Part shown: positions 9,689 to 16,881 of the stretch, piece by piece | How positions within the stretch are numbered: position 1 is the first letter of the stretch | Layout: the number at the start of each line of letters is the position of its first letter | Source: an uncultured Pseudomonadota bacterium | GTDB lineage: Bacteria; Pseudomonadota; Gammaproteobacteria; Burkholderiales; SG8-39 | NCBI GenBank assembly: GCA_903895005.1 | Contig: CAITSH010000403.1 | Coordinates: forward strand, 1 to 39,103 | DNA: 39,103 nt | Reading direction: 5' to 3' | Notes under the pieces: generated by a model | What the model saw: only the letters and a program-made list of their open reading frames with translations | Databases searched by the model: none | Told to the model about the DNA's origin: nothing | Position numbers and translations under genes: made by a program

Positions 9689-9823
9689 GGGGCCGCACTC
9701 CGATACGACGAGGAAACGGCTGGAAACCCACGCCTGGCGCGGCTTTCCGCTTGGTGACTACTAAAGTGGCAGACTAAAACGTCCGACTTCGCTTCGCTTC
9801 GTTATGTCCCCTGTGCCCCTTGG

Positions 9824-9873
9824 TTGAGTCCCTTTTTAGCCACTTGGTTTAGCAACCAGGTGGCGCGACTCAA
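9824..9873. repeat. Large stem-loop overlapping the pmbA stop codon
   Basis: An inner 11-bp stem GCCACTTGGTT (9839-9849) pairs with AACCAGGTGGC (9854-9864) with one G-T wobble. It is flanked by an outer 7-bp pair TTGAGTC (9824-9830) and GACTCAA (9867-9873). The outer arm includes the pmbA TGA stop (9870-9872). It may end transcription of pmbA or stabilise its mRNA end, but only a short A/T run follows the stem. Confidence 0.6.
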
Positions 9874-11216
9874 TTACCCGCAATGGTCATGTTGCCGATA
9901 AGGATCGACCCGCAAGAGCGCGACCCGCGCACCAGGACATCACTGCCGATTGCGGCGAAATCGAGGAACATGTCGCGCAGGTTGCCGGCGATGGTGATTT
10001 CCTCCACCGGATAGGCGATCTTGCCGTTCTGCACCCAGTAACCTGCGGCACCGCGCGAATAGTCGCCGGTAACCATATTCACGCCCTGGCCCATCACCTC
10101 GGTGACCAGCAGCCCGGTACCCATTTCGCGCAACATGCCGTCAAGGTCGAGCGTGCCCGGCGCGAGGATAAGGTTGTGATTGCCGCCGGCGTTGCCGGTG
10201 CTCTGCATGCCGAGCTTTCGCGCCGAATAGCTCGACAGGAAATAACCGTCGACGATGCCCTTGCTCACCACACTGCGCGGACGCGTCGCCACGCCGTCGT
10301 CGTCAAAATAGGAACTCGACAGGGCTTTTTTTAGATGCGGTTCTTCGCGCAGGTTGACATTCTCGGAGAACACCCGCTTGCCCAGGCTGTCGGGAAGGAA
10401 CGATGACTTACGATACAGGCTGCCCCCGCTCACGGCCGCCACGAAGTGACCGATGAGTCCGCCGGCGATCGGCGCCTCAAACAGCACCGGCGCCTGTCGC
10501 GTGCCTATCTTGCGTGACTTGAGCCTTGCCAGCGTGCGACGACCGGCGTAATCGCCGACCGCAGCCGGCTTGGGCAAGTCGCGCGCAGCGCGGGTCTGCA
10601 CATACCAGTCGTCACGCTGCATCCTGCCCGCCTGTTCGGCGATCACCGCGCAATACATGGACTGGCGCGTGCTGGAAAACCCGCCCATGAAGCCGGCGCT
10701 GTTGGCGGACACGAACTGCCCGGCCTGGCAGGACACGCTCGCACCCTCGGAGTTGCTGATGCGCTTGTCGAGCTTGAAGGCCGCCGCTTCGCATTCGGTG
10801 GCAAGCGTGATGGCCTTTTCAACCGGCAGGTCCCAAGGGTGATAGAGGTCAAGGTCCTTGATCTCCCCGGCGCGAACGATCAGTGACGGATCCGCGAGCC
10901 CCGCCGCATCGTCACTGGCGGTGAAACGCGCGATGGTCAGCGCCTTCTCGACCGCGTCGCGGACGGCCTGCGCCGAAAGGTCGGAGCTCGAGGCATAGCC
11001 TTTTTTCTGTCCCGAATACACCGTCACGCCGAGGCCCTTGTCTCGGTTGTACTCGATGTTCTCGACCTCCCCCTTGCGCACCGTGACGGTCTGGCCGTAG
11101 CCCTCGGAAATCTCTACTTCGCAATCGCTTGCGCCCTGCTTGCGCGCCTGTGCAAGCGCATCGCGCGCGATCTCGCGCAAGTTGTCGCCGGTATAGCTGA
11201 AACGGGGGTTTGCCAT
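9870..11216 (-). CDS. pmbA: Metalloprotease PmbA (TldE), TldD/PmbA family
   Basis: This 448-residue cytoplasmic protein matches PmbA/TldE along its whole length. N-terminal YGQTVTVRKGEVENIEYNRD and GLGVTVYSGQKKGYASSSDL are the TldD/PmbA signature. The middle has VSANSAGFMGGFSSTRQ, and the C-terminus has the family block FDDDGVATRPRSVVSKGIVDG, SARKLGMQSTGNAGGNHNL, and a final VNMVTGDYSRGAAGYWVQNG. In E. coli, TldD carries the zinc-binding HExxxH while PmbA/TldE lacks it, and this protein also lacks it. With TldD it degrades unfolded peptides and matures microcin B17 or processes the antitoxin CcdA. No tldD is in the window. It is divergent from darP, separated by 68 bases, an arrangement common in betaproteobacteria. 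Confidence 0.96.
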   Translation of the reverse strand: MANPRFSYTGDNLREIARDALAQARKQGASDCEVEISEGYGQTVTVRKGEVENIEYNRDKGLGVTVYSGQKKGYASSSDLSAQAVRDAVEKALTIARFTASDDAAGLADPSLIVRAGEIKDLDLYHPWDLPVEKAITLATECEAAAFKLDKRISNSEGASVSCQAGQFVSANSAGFMGGFSSTRQSMYCAVIAEQAGRMQRDDWYVQTRAARDLPKPAAVGDYAGRRTLARLKSRKIGTRQAPVLFEAPIAGGLIGHFVAAVSGGSLYRKSSFLPDSLGKRVFSENVNLREEPHLKKALSSSYFDDDGVATRPRSVVSKGIVDGYFLSSYSARKLGMQSTGNAGGNHNLILAPGTLDLDGMLREMGTGLLVTEVMGQGVNMVTGDYSRGAAGYWVQNGKIAYPVEEITIAGNLRDMFLDFAAIGSDVLVRGSRSCGSILIGNMTIAGN

Positions 11217-11270
11217 GGTGTTTCTGGGGGGTCCGGGGGAAGAAGCGCAGACGAAGAAGCTGCGAAAAAC

Positions 11271-11281
11271 GTTATCATAAC
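11271..11281. promoter_or_regulatory. GTTATCATAAC palindrome in the pmbA/darP divergent promoter region
   Basis: A perfect 5-1-5 palindrome ends 4 bases before the darP ATG. It contains -10-like hexamers on both strands (TATCAT plus, TATGAT minus), so the two divergent genes may share an overlapping promoter. The -35 matches are weak, so this is tentative. Confidence 0.35.
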
Positions 11282-11284
11282 AGC

Positions 11285-11899
11285 ATGACTAAAGTAATCT
11301 CCGCAGCAAAGTCCGCGCTTAACGAGAGCGAGGAAGACGACTACGACGGTCCGAGCAAGAGCCAGGTCAAGCGCGACATGCTGGCCCTGCAGGCGCTTGG
11401 CACTGAAATCGTCGAACTGACCGACGCCAAATTCGCCAGCATCGCCCCGATCCTGCCCGAGAAGCTGCGCATCGCCACGAACGATGCACGCAGCATCCGC
11501 GCACACGGCGGGCGCAAGCGCCAGTTGCAATACATCGGCCGCCTGATGCGAGAAGTCGATCCGCAACCGATACGCGATGCGCTTGCCGTCTGGAAACGCC
11601 ATTCGCGCGAACAGGCTGTTGAGTTGCACCAGCTCGAGGCCTGGAGAGATCGGCTCATCACCGAGCCCGAAGCGCTGCACCAATATGTCGCCGCACACCC
11701 GGGCACCGACACGCAGCGCCTGCGCGCACTGATCCGCAACACGCGCGAGGAACAGGCGCGCAACAAGCCGCCCAAGTCCTACCGTGAACTATTTCGCATG
11801 CTGCGCGAGGCGCGGCTTGCCGCCGGCGGGGCGCATGAGAACAACGATGACGCAACCGAAACCGCAATCCCCGATGAAGATGAACACGATGAACGATGA
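11285..11899 (+). CDS. darP: DarP/YjgA family ribosome-associated protein (DUF615)
   Basis: This 204-residue basic protein shows the family pattern GPSKSQVKRDMLALQALGTEI (shortened), then RRQ-like GGRKRQLQYIGRLMRE, and a C-terminal KSYRELFRMLRE segment. In E. coli DarP joins the 50S ribosomal subunit during late maturation. I chose the ATG at 11285, since an upstream in-frame ATG at 11210 overlaps the start of pmbA and adds Arg/Trp-rich sequence foreign to the family. E. coli DarP is 183 residues; the surplus here is an acidic tail ending DEDEHDER. It overlaps mog by 11 bases, so the two are translated in a coupled way. Confidence 0.92.
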   Translation: MTKVISAAKSALNESEEDDYDGPSKSQVKRDMLALQALGTEIVELTDAKFASIAPILPEKLRIATNDARSIRAHGGRKRQLQYIGRLMREVDPQPIRDALAVWKRHSREQAVELHQLEAWRDRLITEPEALHQYVAAHPGTDTQRLRALIRNTREEQARNKPPKSYRELFRMLREARLAAGGAHENNDDATETAIPDEDEHDER

Positions 11900-12494
11900 G
11901 CTGCTGGTAGGCCTTGTTTCAATCAGCGACCGCGCCTCCGGCGGTGTCTACAAGGATGAGGGCATCCCCGCGCTCGAGGAATGGTTTGGCAAGGCCCTCA
12001 GCTCGCCCTGGCGCACCGAAACACGGCTGATCCCCGACGAGCAGCCCCTGATCGAATCGACGCTCGCCGACCTCGTCGACCGGGTTGGGTGCCACCTCGT
12101 GCTGACCACCGGCGGCACCGGGCCGGCGCTGCGCGATGTCACCCCCGAAGCAACCCTCGCCGTGGCCGACCGCGTGATGCCCGGCTTTGGCGAACAGATG
12201 CGCCAGATCAGCCTGAAGTTTGTGCCAACCGCAATCCTGTCGCGCCAGGTGGCGGTGGTGCGCAAACGCGCGCTCATCATCAACCTGCCGGGCCAGCCCA
12301 AATCCATTCGCGAGACCCTTGAGGGCCTCAAGGACGCCGAGGGAAAATCGCTGGTACCGGGCATTTTTGCCGCGGTGCCCTATTGCATCGACCTCATCGG
12401 CGGTCCTTACATCGAAACCAACGAACAGGTGATCAAGGCCTTCCGGCCAAAGTCGGCCATTCGGCCGGCCGCGGCAAAGCCCCCGGCCGCCTAG
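11889..12494 (+). CDS. mog: Molybdopterin adenylyltransferase MogA
   Basis: This 201-residue protein of the MogA/MoaB family catalyses adenylation of molybdopterin before molybdenum insertion. Visible features are the opening GLVSISDRASGGVYKDEGIP, the ATP/molybdopterin-binding LVLTTGGTGPALRDVTPEA, and IINLPGQPKSIRETLEG. The start is uncertain: ATGs at 11874 and 11880 are in frame too, and none has a strong ribosome-binding site. I chose 11889 because the family begins a few residues before GLVSISDRAS. The gene begins inside the end of darP. The product is slightly longer at the C-terminus than E. coli Mog, with a Pro/Ala-rich tail. Confidence 0.93.
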   Translation: MNDELLVGLVSISDRASGGVYKDEGIPALEEWFGKALSSPWRTETRLIPDEQPLIESTLADLVDRVGCHLVLTTGGTGPALRDVTPEATLAVADRVMPGFGEQMRQISLKFVPTAILSRQVAVVRKRALIINLPGQPKSIRETLEGLKDAEGKSLVPGIFAAVPYCIDLIGGPYIETNEQVIKAFRPKSAIRPAAAKPPAA

Positions 12495-12499
12495 TTTCG

Positions 12500-13312
12500 A
12501 TGCTGTTGTTGCTCAAACTGGTCCTGTCACCCTCGCTGGTGGCACTGGTTACACTCGCCGGGCGCCGCTGGGGTACGCGCGCGAGCGGCATGATCGCCAG
12601 CCTGCCGGTCTCGACCGGTCCGATCCTGCTGTTCTTTGCGCTCGAGCAAGGCAGTACGTTTGCCTCGCACGCGGCGGTTGGCGCACTGGCCGGGCTGGTC
12701 GCCACAGCGGCGTACTTCCTGGCCTTTGGCTGGGTCGCCATGCGCCACGGCTGGATTCCCTCGCTGCTCGCGGGCACTCTCGCCTACGCCGGTGTCACTA
12801 CACTTATGATGGGCTTGCCGCTTGGCGCCGAAGCGGCGCTGCTCGCGGCCATGGCGAGTTTTGCCATCGTGCACCAGTTACTGCCGCGTGACCAGGGCCC
12901 GGTCGCCGCGGCAGCAGGGGTATCGCGGTTTGACCTGCCGCTGCGCATGCTTGCCGCGGTGTGCATCACCCTCACGCTGACCGGCCTCGCACAGTGGCTG
13001 GGGCCGCAACTGTCAGGCCTTTTGACGCCCTTTCCCGTGGCCACGTCGGTCATCGCCTCGTTCACGCTGGCGCAGCAGGGCCGCACCGGCGCCCTTGCGT
13101 TCATACGCGCCCTCAACGGCACAATGTACGGCTTTTGCGTGTTCTGCTACGTGGTCGCACTCGCCCTCGACACACAATACTCACTGTCAATTGCCGCGGC
13201 CTTCGCACTGGCGCTTGTGCTGCAAATGGTCGCCGGCACCGGCATCCATTTTGCAACTGGCCGCATCACCGGACTGATTCGAAAACGCCCGCAACGGAGA
13301 TCCACACCATGA
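12500..13312 (+). CDS. Polytopic inner-membrane protein of unknown function with internal duplication
   Basis: I do not recognise this family. The 270-residue protein is almost wholly hydrophobic, with about nine predicted helices. It starts with MLLLLKLVLSPSLVAL and lacks a long soluble domain. The two halves are related: SGMIASLPVSTG (29-40) in the first half matches SGLLTPFPVATS (172-183) in the second, and both are followed by a helix ending in a Gln-Gly (EQG at 49-51, QQG at 192-194). That points to duplication of a 4-5-helix unit, the plan of many transporters. The open frame reaches upstream to 12383 but overlaps mog there, so I use the ATG at 12500. It overlaps the esterase gene by 4 bases (ATGA). 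Confidence 0.75.
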   Translation: MLLLLKLVLSPSLVALVTLAGRRWGTRASGMIASLPVSTGPILLFFALEQGSTFASHAAVGALAGLVATAAYFLAFGWVAMRHGWIPSLLAGTLAYAGVTTLMMGLPLGAEAALLAAMASFAIVHQLLPRDQGPVAAAAGVSRFDLPLRMLAAVCITLTLTGLAQWLGPQLSGLLTPFPVATSVIASFTLAQQGRTGALAFIRALNGTMYGFCVFCYVVALALDTQYSLSIAAAFALALVLQMVAGTGIHFATGRITGLIRKRPQRRSTP

Positions 13313-13974
13313 GCCCCGCACGCCTGGAAACCATTGAAATCGAAACCGCGCCCGCGCCCAATGCGAGCATCATCTGGCTTCATGGCCTTGGCGCCGACGG
13401 CAACGACTTCGCTCCCATCGTTCCGGAAATCGACCTCGGCGGCATCGCCGTGCGTTATGTATTCCCCAACGCCCCTACCATGCCGGTGACCATCAACAAC
13501 GGCTATGTGATGCGCGCCTGGTACGACATTTCAGACGCGGCTATACGGCGTGAGGACGAGGCCGGTGTGCGCGCGTCGCAGGCGGCCATCGAGGCGCTGA
13601 TTGCGCACGAAAAAACCCGGGGGGTCTCCGCGCACCGCATCGTGCTCGCAGGATTCTCACAGGGCGGGGCGGTTGCACTGCAAGCCGGGCTGCGCCACGC
13701 CGAGCGCATCGCCGGCATCATGGCGCTGTCGACGTACGTGCCGCTCGCCGACAAGCTTGCCGCCGAGGCGCACCCCATGAACCGCGACCTGCCGGTTTTC
13801 ATGGCCCACGGCAGCGACGACACGGTGATCCCGCTCACGCGCGCCGCGCAATCGCGCGTTCTTCTCGAGCAACTGGGTTATCCGGTGGAATGGCACCAGT
13901 ACCGCATGCCACACTCGGTCTGCCCGGAAGAAATCGGGCATATCGAGACCTGGCTGAAAAAAGTGCTGGCGTAA
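13309..13974 (+). CDS. Carboxylesterase/phospholipase (alpha/beta-hydrolase, EstB type)
   Basis: This 221-residue cytoplasmic serine hydrolase belongs to the phospholipase/carboxylesterase family. The oxyanion loop WLHGLGADGNDF (24-34) is followed by the nucleophile elbow GFSQGG with Ser117. The acid is Asp171 in HGSDDTVIP and the base His202 in PHSVCPEE. PNAPTMPVTINNGYVMRAWYD (shortened) matches the region after strand 4 in the family. Bacterial members hydrolyse short-chain esters or lysophospholipids; the natural substrate is unknown. Translation is coupled to the preceding membrane-protein gene by an ATGA overlap, and a strong hairpin terminator follows the stop. Confidence 0.93.
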   Translation: MSPARLETIEIETAPAPNASIIWLHGLGADGNDFAPIVPEIDLGGIAVRYVFPNAPTMPVTINNGYVMRAWYDISDAAIRREDEAGVRASQAAIEALIAHEKTRGVSAHRIVLAGFSQGGAVALQAGLRHAERIAGIMALSTYVPLADKLAAEAHPMNRDLPVFMAHGSDDTVIPLTRAAQSRVLLEQLGYPVEWHQYRMPHSVCPEEIGHIETWLKKVLA

Positions 13975-14001
13975 AAAAGCAGGGCAATAGCCCTGCTTTT
14001 T
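13974..14001 (+). terminator. Terminator after the esterase gene
   Basis: GCAGGGC (13979-13985), loop AATA, GCCCTGC (13990-13996), with A residues before and five T residues after. It starts at the stop codon of the esterase and lies 39 bases from the end of the convergent PilZ-like gene, so it may serve both strands. Confidence 0.88.
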
Positions 14002-14039
14002 GTCGTGCACGAAACACCGCGATCTTCTTGGCCGGCGTC

Positions 14040-15575
14040 TTACTCTGTATCGCGGACCATCTGCCGGAAACGCACCAGCTCGTAGTCCTCGCCACGCTCG
14101 GCCACGCCGATAGGAATGAGCAGCAGGCTCAACCCGTCCGTGTCGATTTCGAGGTTCTGCCCCGGCACCCATGCGCCCGCGCGCAACACCACCATCGCCT
14201 CGGTACTGGTCGCCTGCGACAAGGGGTCGAGCAAAATGCCGAGCTCGTTGGCCTCGCTGGTGCCAAGCTGGCCGCTTTGCATGCGCAACTGCACGATGGA
14301 CGCGGACTTGGCGATGGTCTGAATGCCGACCGATGCCTGCTGCGGCGTATCACGGCTCACACGTCGCAGCACACCGACCACCCAGTTCTTGCCACCCTCG
14401 GGTTGCAGCCCGAGCAGGCAGCCGATTTTCAGCCAGTCCCCCTTCACCTGCGGGATCATCGCGCCGAACCCACCGGTGCTGACGTTCTGCACGATCCAGT
14501 TTTCCTCGCTCGAGACATCAAAGTCGAGCGTCCCGGCGGGCTCCAACGCAATCATCAGGCCGTCGAACCCGTGGGTCACGATCAGACGCGACTTGACCTG
14601 GTGGCGCGGCGCCTTGCGCTCCCGCGGAGAGGTGGACCAGTAAATGGCGATGTGTTCGAGCGCATCGAGCACCACCGCCGGCTCGTAGGTTCCGCCAAGG
14701 TTGACCGCCGAGGGAACGGCACCGGTCGACTTGATAATCTGGCGCACCTTCTCGATGTCTGCGACGGCGACGCCGGCGGAAAAATAACGCAGCATCGGTT
14801 TCGGCTGCGGTGGTTTGATCAGCCGCAAGGGTGCCACGCTGCCGGCAAGGTCAACCCAGTAGGCACCGCCCTCGGGCTGGGGCTGCAGCGTAAAGCCGGG
14901 CGCGTAGTGCGCCACCAGCCGTTCCATGAGTTCGGTCTCCAACGGCAACAGACTGTCTGGCGAGGACGCGCTGAACATCACCGCCTTTAGAAACTCGAGT
15001 TCGGGCGAGGATTCGCCCGGTACCGCCGGATAGACCTGGGTCTTGGTTTTGGACAGCTTGCGCGACTCGCACAGGGCATAGATTTTGTAGAGGATGCCCC
15101 ATAGCGCGGTGTCCATCGGACCATAGCGGAAAGACTGCCACTTCAGCTGCCCCGCAAGGGCGCGCATCGCGCGCACCGCCAGCAGCGGAATCAGGTTCTT
15201 GAGCGCTTCGCCGCCCTTGGCACCGGTGGCAAAGAGGTCAACGCTGGTCGCCAGGGAAACGGCGGCCTGGCGCCAGTAACCGAAGACCACCGTCCAAAGG
15301 CGGTTTTCCTGGAATTTGGAGGGACGCACCGCACCGAGATAGTCGCGCGAGAGCTTGCGCGCATGCACCTGCGCCGCCTCATCGAGCATCAACAAAAGCT
15401 GGGCGCGGTACTCGGGCTTGAACCCGGGAACTGCGTTGACCGACTCGAGCCAACCGGTCAGCTCCTCGAGCGCCTTGAAGGCGTCATTGGCGGGCACCTC
15501 TTCAAGGATGCGCTTGGCTTCCTTGAGATCGGCCATGGGGTGATCAGGTTTGCCTCCCCGGAACAACTGCAGCAT
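14040..15575 (-). CDS. Unknown protein with a PilZ-like C-terminal domain
   Basis: I do not recognise a named family for the whole 511-residue protein. Residues 1-250 look alpha-helical and soluble. Around residues 322-410 is a PilZ-like domain: RHQVKSR (324-330) supplies an RxxxxxR-type arginine pair and NVSTGGFG (364-371) matches the (D/N)xSxxG loop that binds cyclic di-GMP, followed by beta strands with WLKIGCLLGL. The Asp usually at the start of the loop is Asn here. Full binding is thus a hypothesis. I chose the ATG at 15575 (GGAAGGGA upstream) over a longer frame to 15656. If it binds cyclic di-GMP, a link to the pilus genes 1.3 kb away is plausible. Confidence 0.6.
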   Translation of the reverse strand: MLQLFRGGKPDHPMADLKEAKRILEEVPANDAFKALEELTGWLESVNAVPGFKPEYRAQLLLMLDEAAQVHARKLSRDYLGAVRPSKFQENRLWTVVFGYWRQAAVSLATSVDLFATGAKGGEALKNLIPLLAVRAMRALAGQLKWQSFRYGPMDTALWGILYKIYALCESRKLSKTKTQVYPAVPGESSPELEFLKAVMFSASSPDSLLPLETELMERLVAHYAPGFTLQPQPEGGAYWVDLAGSVAPLRLIKPPQPKPMLRYFSAGVAVADIEKVRQIIKSTGAVPSAVNLGGTYEPAVVLDALEHIAIYWSTSPRERKAPRHQVKSRLIVTHGFDGLMIALEPAGTLDFDVSSEENWIVQNVSTGGFGAMIPQVKGDWLKIGCLLGLQPEGGKNWVVGVLRRVSRDTPQQASVGIQTIAKSASIVQLRMQSGQLGTSEANELGILLDPLSQATSTEAMVVLRAGAWVPGQNLEIDTDGLSLLLIPIGVAERGEDYELVRFRQMVRDTE

Positions 15576-15911
15576 TGGAATCCCTTCCCGAAGTCCGATG
15601 CGAACGGCCGCAAAGTGACTGTCCGGCGCGCCTGGCACGCCAAGCGCGCCGCTCACCCCGCCACCCTACTACCGCTTTCAATCTCGCGTTCATGCGGCGG
15701 GTTTCCCCGCAGCACGCACTGCAAAGCCACGATAAAGCTAGTGTGGCATGTGGGCGTCGATAACCCGCATCCATGCCCCCTAACCCCCGAACCCCGGAAC
15801 ATGAATGCACGGCGCTGCTGCTAAAACAGATTTCTGAAACGGTTTATTCCGTCACGCGCAGCGTTGACGACCCAAATTGCCTGGCTTGCTGGCGCTGCGC
15901 GGACGGGGAAT
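15576..15911. other. 336-base intergenic region, nothing recognised
   Basis: No convincing gene, terminator or repeat is visible. It lies upstream of the leftward PilZ-like gene and downstream of the leftward tRNA-Thr, so it should hold the tRNA 3' trailer and a promoter for the PilZ-like gene, but no clear -35/-10 pair stands out. The short open frames are shadows. Confidence 0.5.
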
Positions 15912-15987
15912 TGGTGCCGATGACCGGAATCGAACTGGTGACCTACGCGTTACGAGTGCGTTGCTCTACCAACTGAGCTACATCGGC
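15912..15987 (-). tRNA. tRNA-Thr (anticodon CGU)
   Basis: The minus strand gives a 76-base cloverleaf with encoded CCA. The acceptor GCCGATG/CATCGGC is perfect and the D arm is GCTC-AGTTGGTA-GAGC. The anticodon loop CTCGTAA carries CGT, and the T loop is TTCGAAT. Identity Thr follows from the anticodon (reads ACG) and the similarity to bacterial threonine tRNAs. Two mismatches are present: A31-C39 at the base of the anticodon loop and A52-C62 in the T stem. It decodes a codon that a UGU-anticodon threonine tRNA could also read. Confidence 0.95.
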
Positions 15988-16000
15988 ATTTCAGCCCGTT

Positions 16001-16006
16001 ATTATA
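16001..16006 (-). promoter_or_regulatory. Putative -10 element of tRNA-Thr
   Basis: TATAAT on the minus strand is 14 bases upstream of the tRNA's first base, a normal spacing. It sits inside an inverted repeat CAGCCC (15992-15997) and GGGCTG (16013-16018). The -35 is not clear. Confidence 0.45.
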
Positions 16007-16095
16007 TCCCAAGGGCTGGAAAAACTGGGAGCCAACATGCTCGCCGGCCAAGACACCGCCGTTTTCACCGCCGATATCGAAAAGTGGTAGGTGGG

Positions 16096-16563
16096 TCAGG
16101 CCTGCGGGCGTGTGCGGATGATGATGTCCACCCCCGCCGCCACGGTTCCCGCGGGCAGGCAGGGCAGGCCGGAGAGATGAATCTGGTCGGCCGGGATATC
16201 GGTCAGGCGACCGCTCGCGACATCGTAAAAATGGTGGTGGTCAGTGACGTTCGAGTCATAGAACACCTTGCACGGATCGACGATCAGCTCGCGCAGCAGC
16301 TGCTTTTCAACGAACACCTTGAGCGTGTTGTAGACCGTCGCCTTGGAGGTTTCCGCATCCACCGCATTGACACGTGCCAGCACCTGGTCCGCCGACAGGT
16401 GTTGTTTGCGTTCAAACATGACCTGGGCGATTTCGAGGCGCTGGTGGGTGGGCATGACACCGTGGGCACGCAGCAAGTCGGCGATCTCCTCGCGCGAAGG
16501 CGCGGGCGAGACAGAACCCGCACACCGTGCCGGGGCATCCGGGTTGAACGATTCTGTGGTCAT
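16096..16563 (-). CDS. Fur-family transcriptional regulator, Irr/PerR-like
   Basis: This 155-residue protein has the Fur fold. A winged-helix half holds the recognition helix at ETSKATVYNTLKVF (71-84), and a dimerisation/metal half starts near residue 100 with DHHHFYD (108-114), the Irr-type motif, and DIPADQIHL. No CxxC zinc sites are present, as in Irr and unlike classic Fur. The Cys-Pro heme motif of rhizobial Irr is not evident, so heme sensing is unproven; iron or peroxide sensing is likely from the family. I chose the ATG at 16563, because the upstream frame runs through an 8-bp tandem repeat and codes for low-complexity sequence. It sits alone, 108 bases upstream of tRNA-Thr on the same strand. 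Confidence 0.88.
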   Translation of the reverse strand: MTTESFNPDAPARCAGSVSPAPSREEIADLLRAHGVMPTHQRLEIAQVMFERKQHLSADQVLARVNAVDAETSKATVYNTLKVFVEKQLLRELIVDPCKVFYDSNVTDHHHFYDVASGRLTDIPADQIHLSGLPCLPAGTVAAGVDIIIRTRPQA

Positions 16564-16590
16564 GTTTGCAGCAGCCTTAGACACATTTAC

Positions 16591-16620
16591 ACGTTGACAC
16601 GTTGACACGTTGACACGTTG
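16591..16620. repeat. 8-bp tandem repeat ahead of the Fur-family gene
   Basis: The unit ACGTTGAC occurs three times in exact tandem (16591-16614), followed by a partial ACGTTG, with a related TTGCACGTT just beyond. It starts 27 bases upstream of the regulator's ATG. On the plus strand each unit contains TTGACA-like sequence, but no suitable -10 is spaced to use it rightward. Confidence 0.9.
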
Positions 16621-16772
16621 CTTGCACGTTTTCCTGTGCGCAAATGACGCGCTTTTTTCACACGCTGTCATCGCCAGGTCACAATTCTAACCGCCGGTCT
16701 GGACTTTGTCTAACCACCGCCGGCCGGGTACCTGACACGCCGGAACACCCCGGAAACGTGAATTAATTCCGC

Positions 16773-16778
16773 TAGAAT
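16773..16778 (+). promoter_or_regulatory. Putative -10 element of the pilus operon
   Basis: TAGAAT lies 104 bases before the pilE start, after the A/T-rich GTGAATTAATTCC. The -35 at 17-base spacing (CCGGAA) is weak. I looked for a sigma-54 type GG-N10-GC site, common for pilin genes, and found no good match. Confidence 0.3.
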
Positions 16779-16881
16779 CAGCGCTTAGCGCCGTTCACCC
16801 CCGCTCAGCGTCCATTCGTCGGACGGCTTTGCAGCGGTGTCATGTGTTTGCTTAACATTCACTCATCAAAGGGAGTCGCCC

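Noticed and set aside
13890..14990. Plus-strand 366-codon frame over the esterase end and PilZ-like gene
   Set aside because: It crosses a strong terminator and is His/Gln/Arg-rich, a shadow of the minus-strand gene.
16591..16620. The ACGTTGAC repeats as a CRISPR array or as stacked -35 boxes
   Set aside because: The units are 8 bp with no spacers and no cas genes nearby. TTGACA occurs on the plus strand, but no -10 lies at a usable distance.
16672..16881. A sigma-54 promoter for the pilus operon
   Set aside because: I looked for TGGCAC-N5-TTGCA-like sequence and found no match with both GG and GC in phase.
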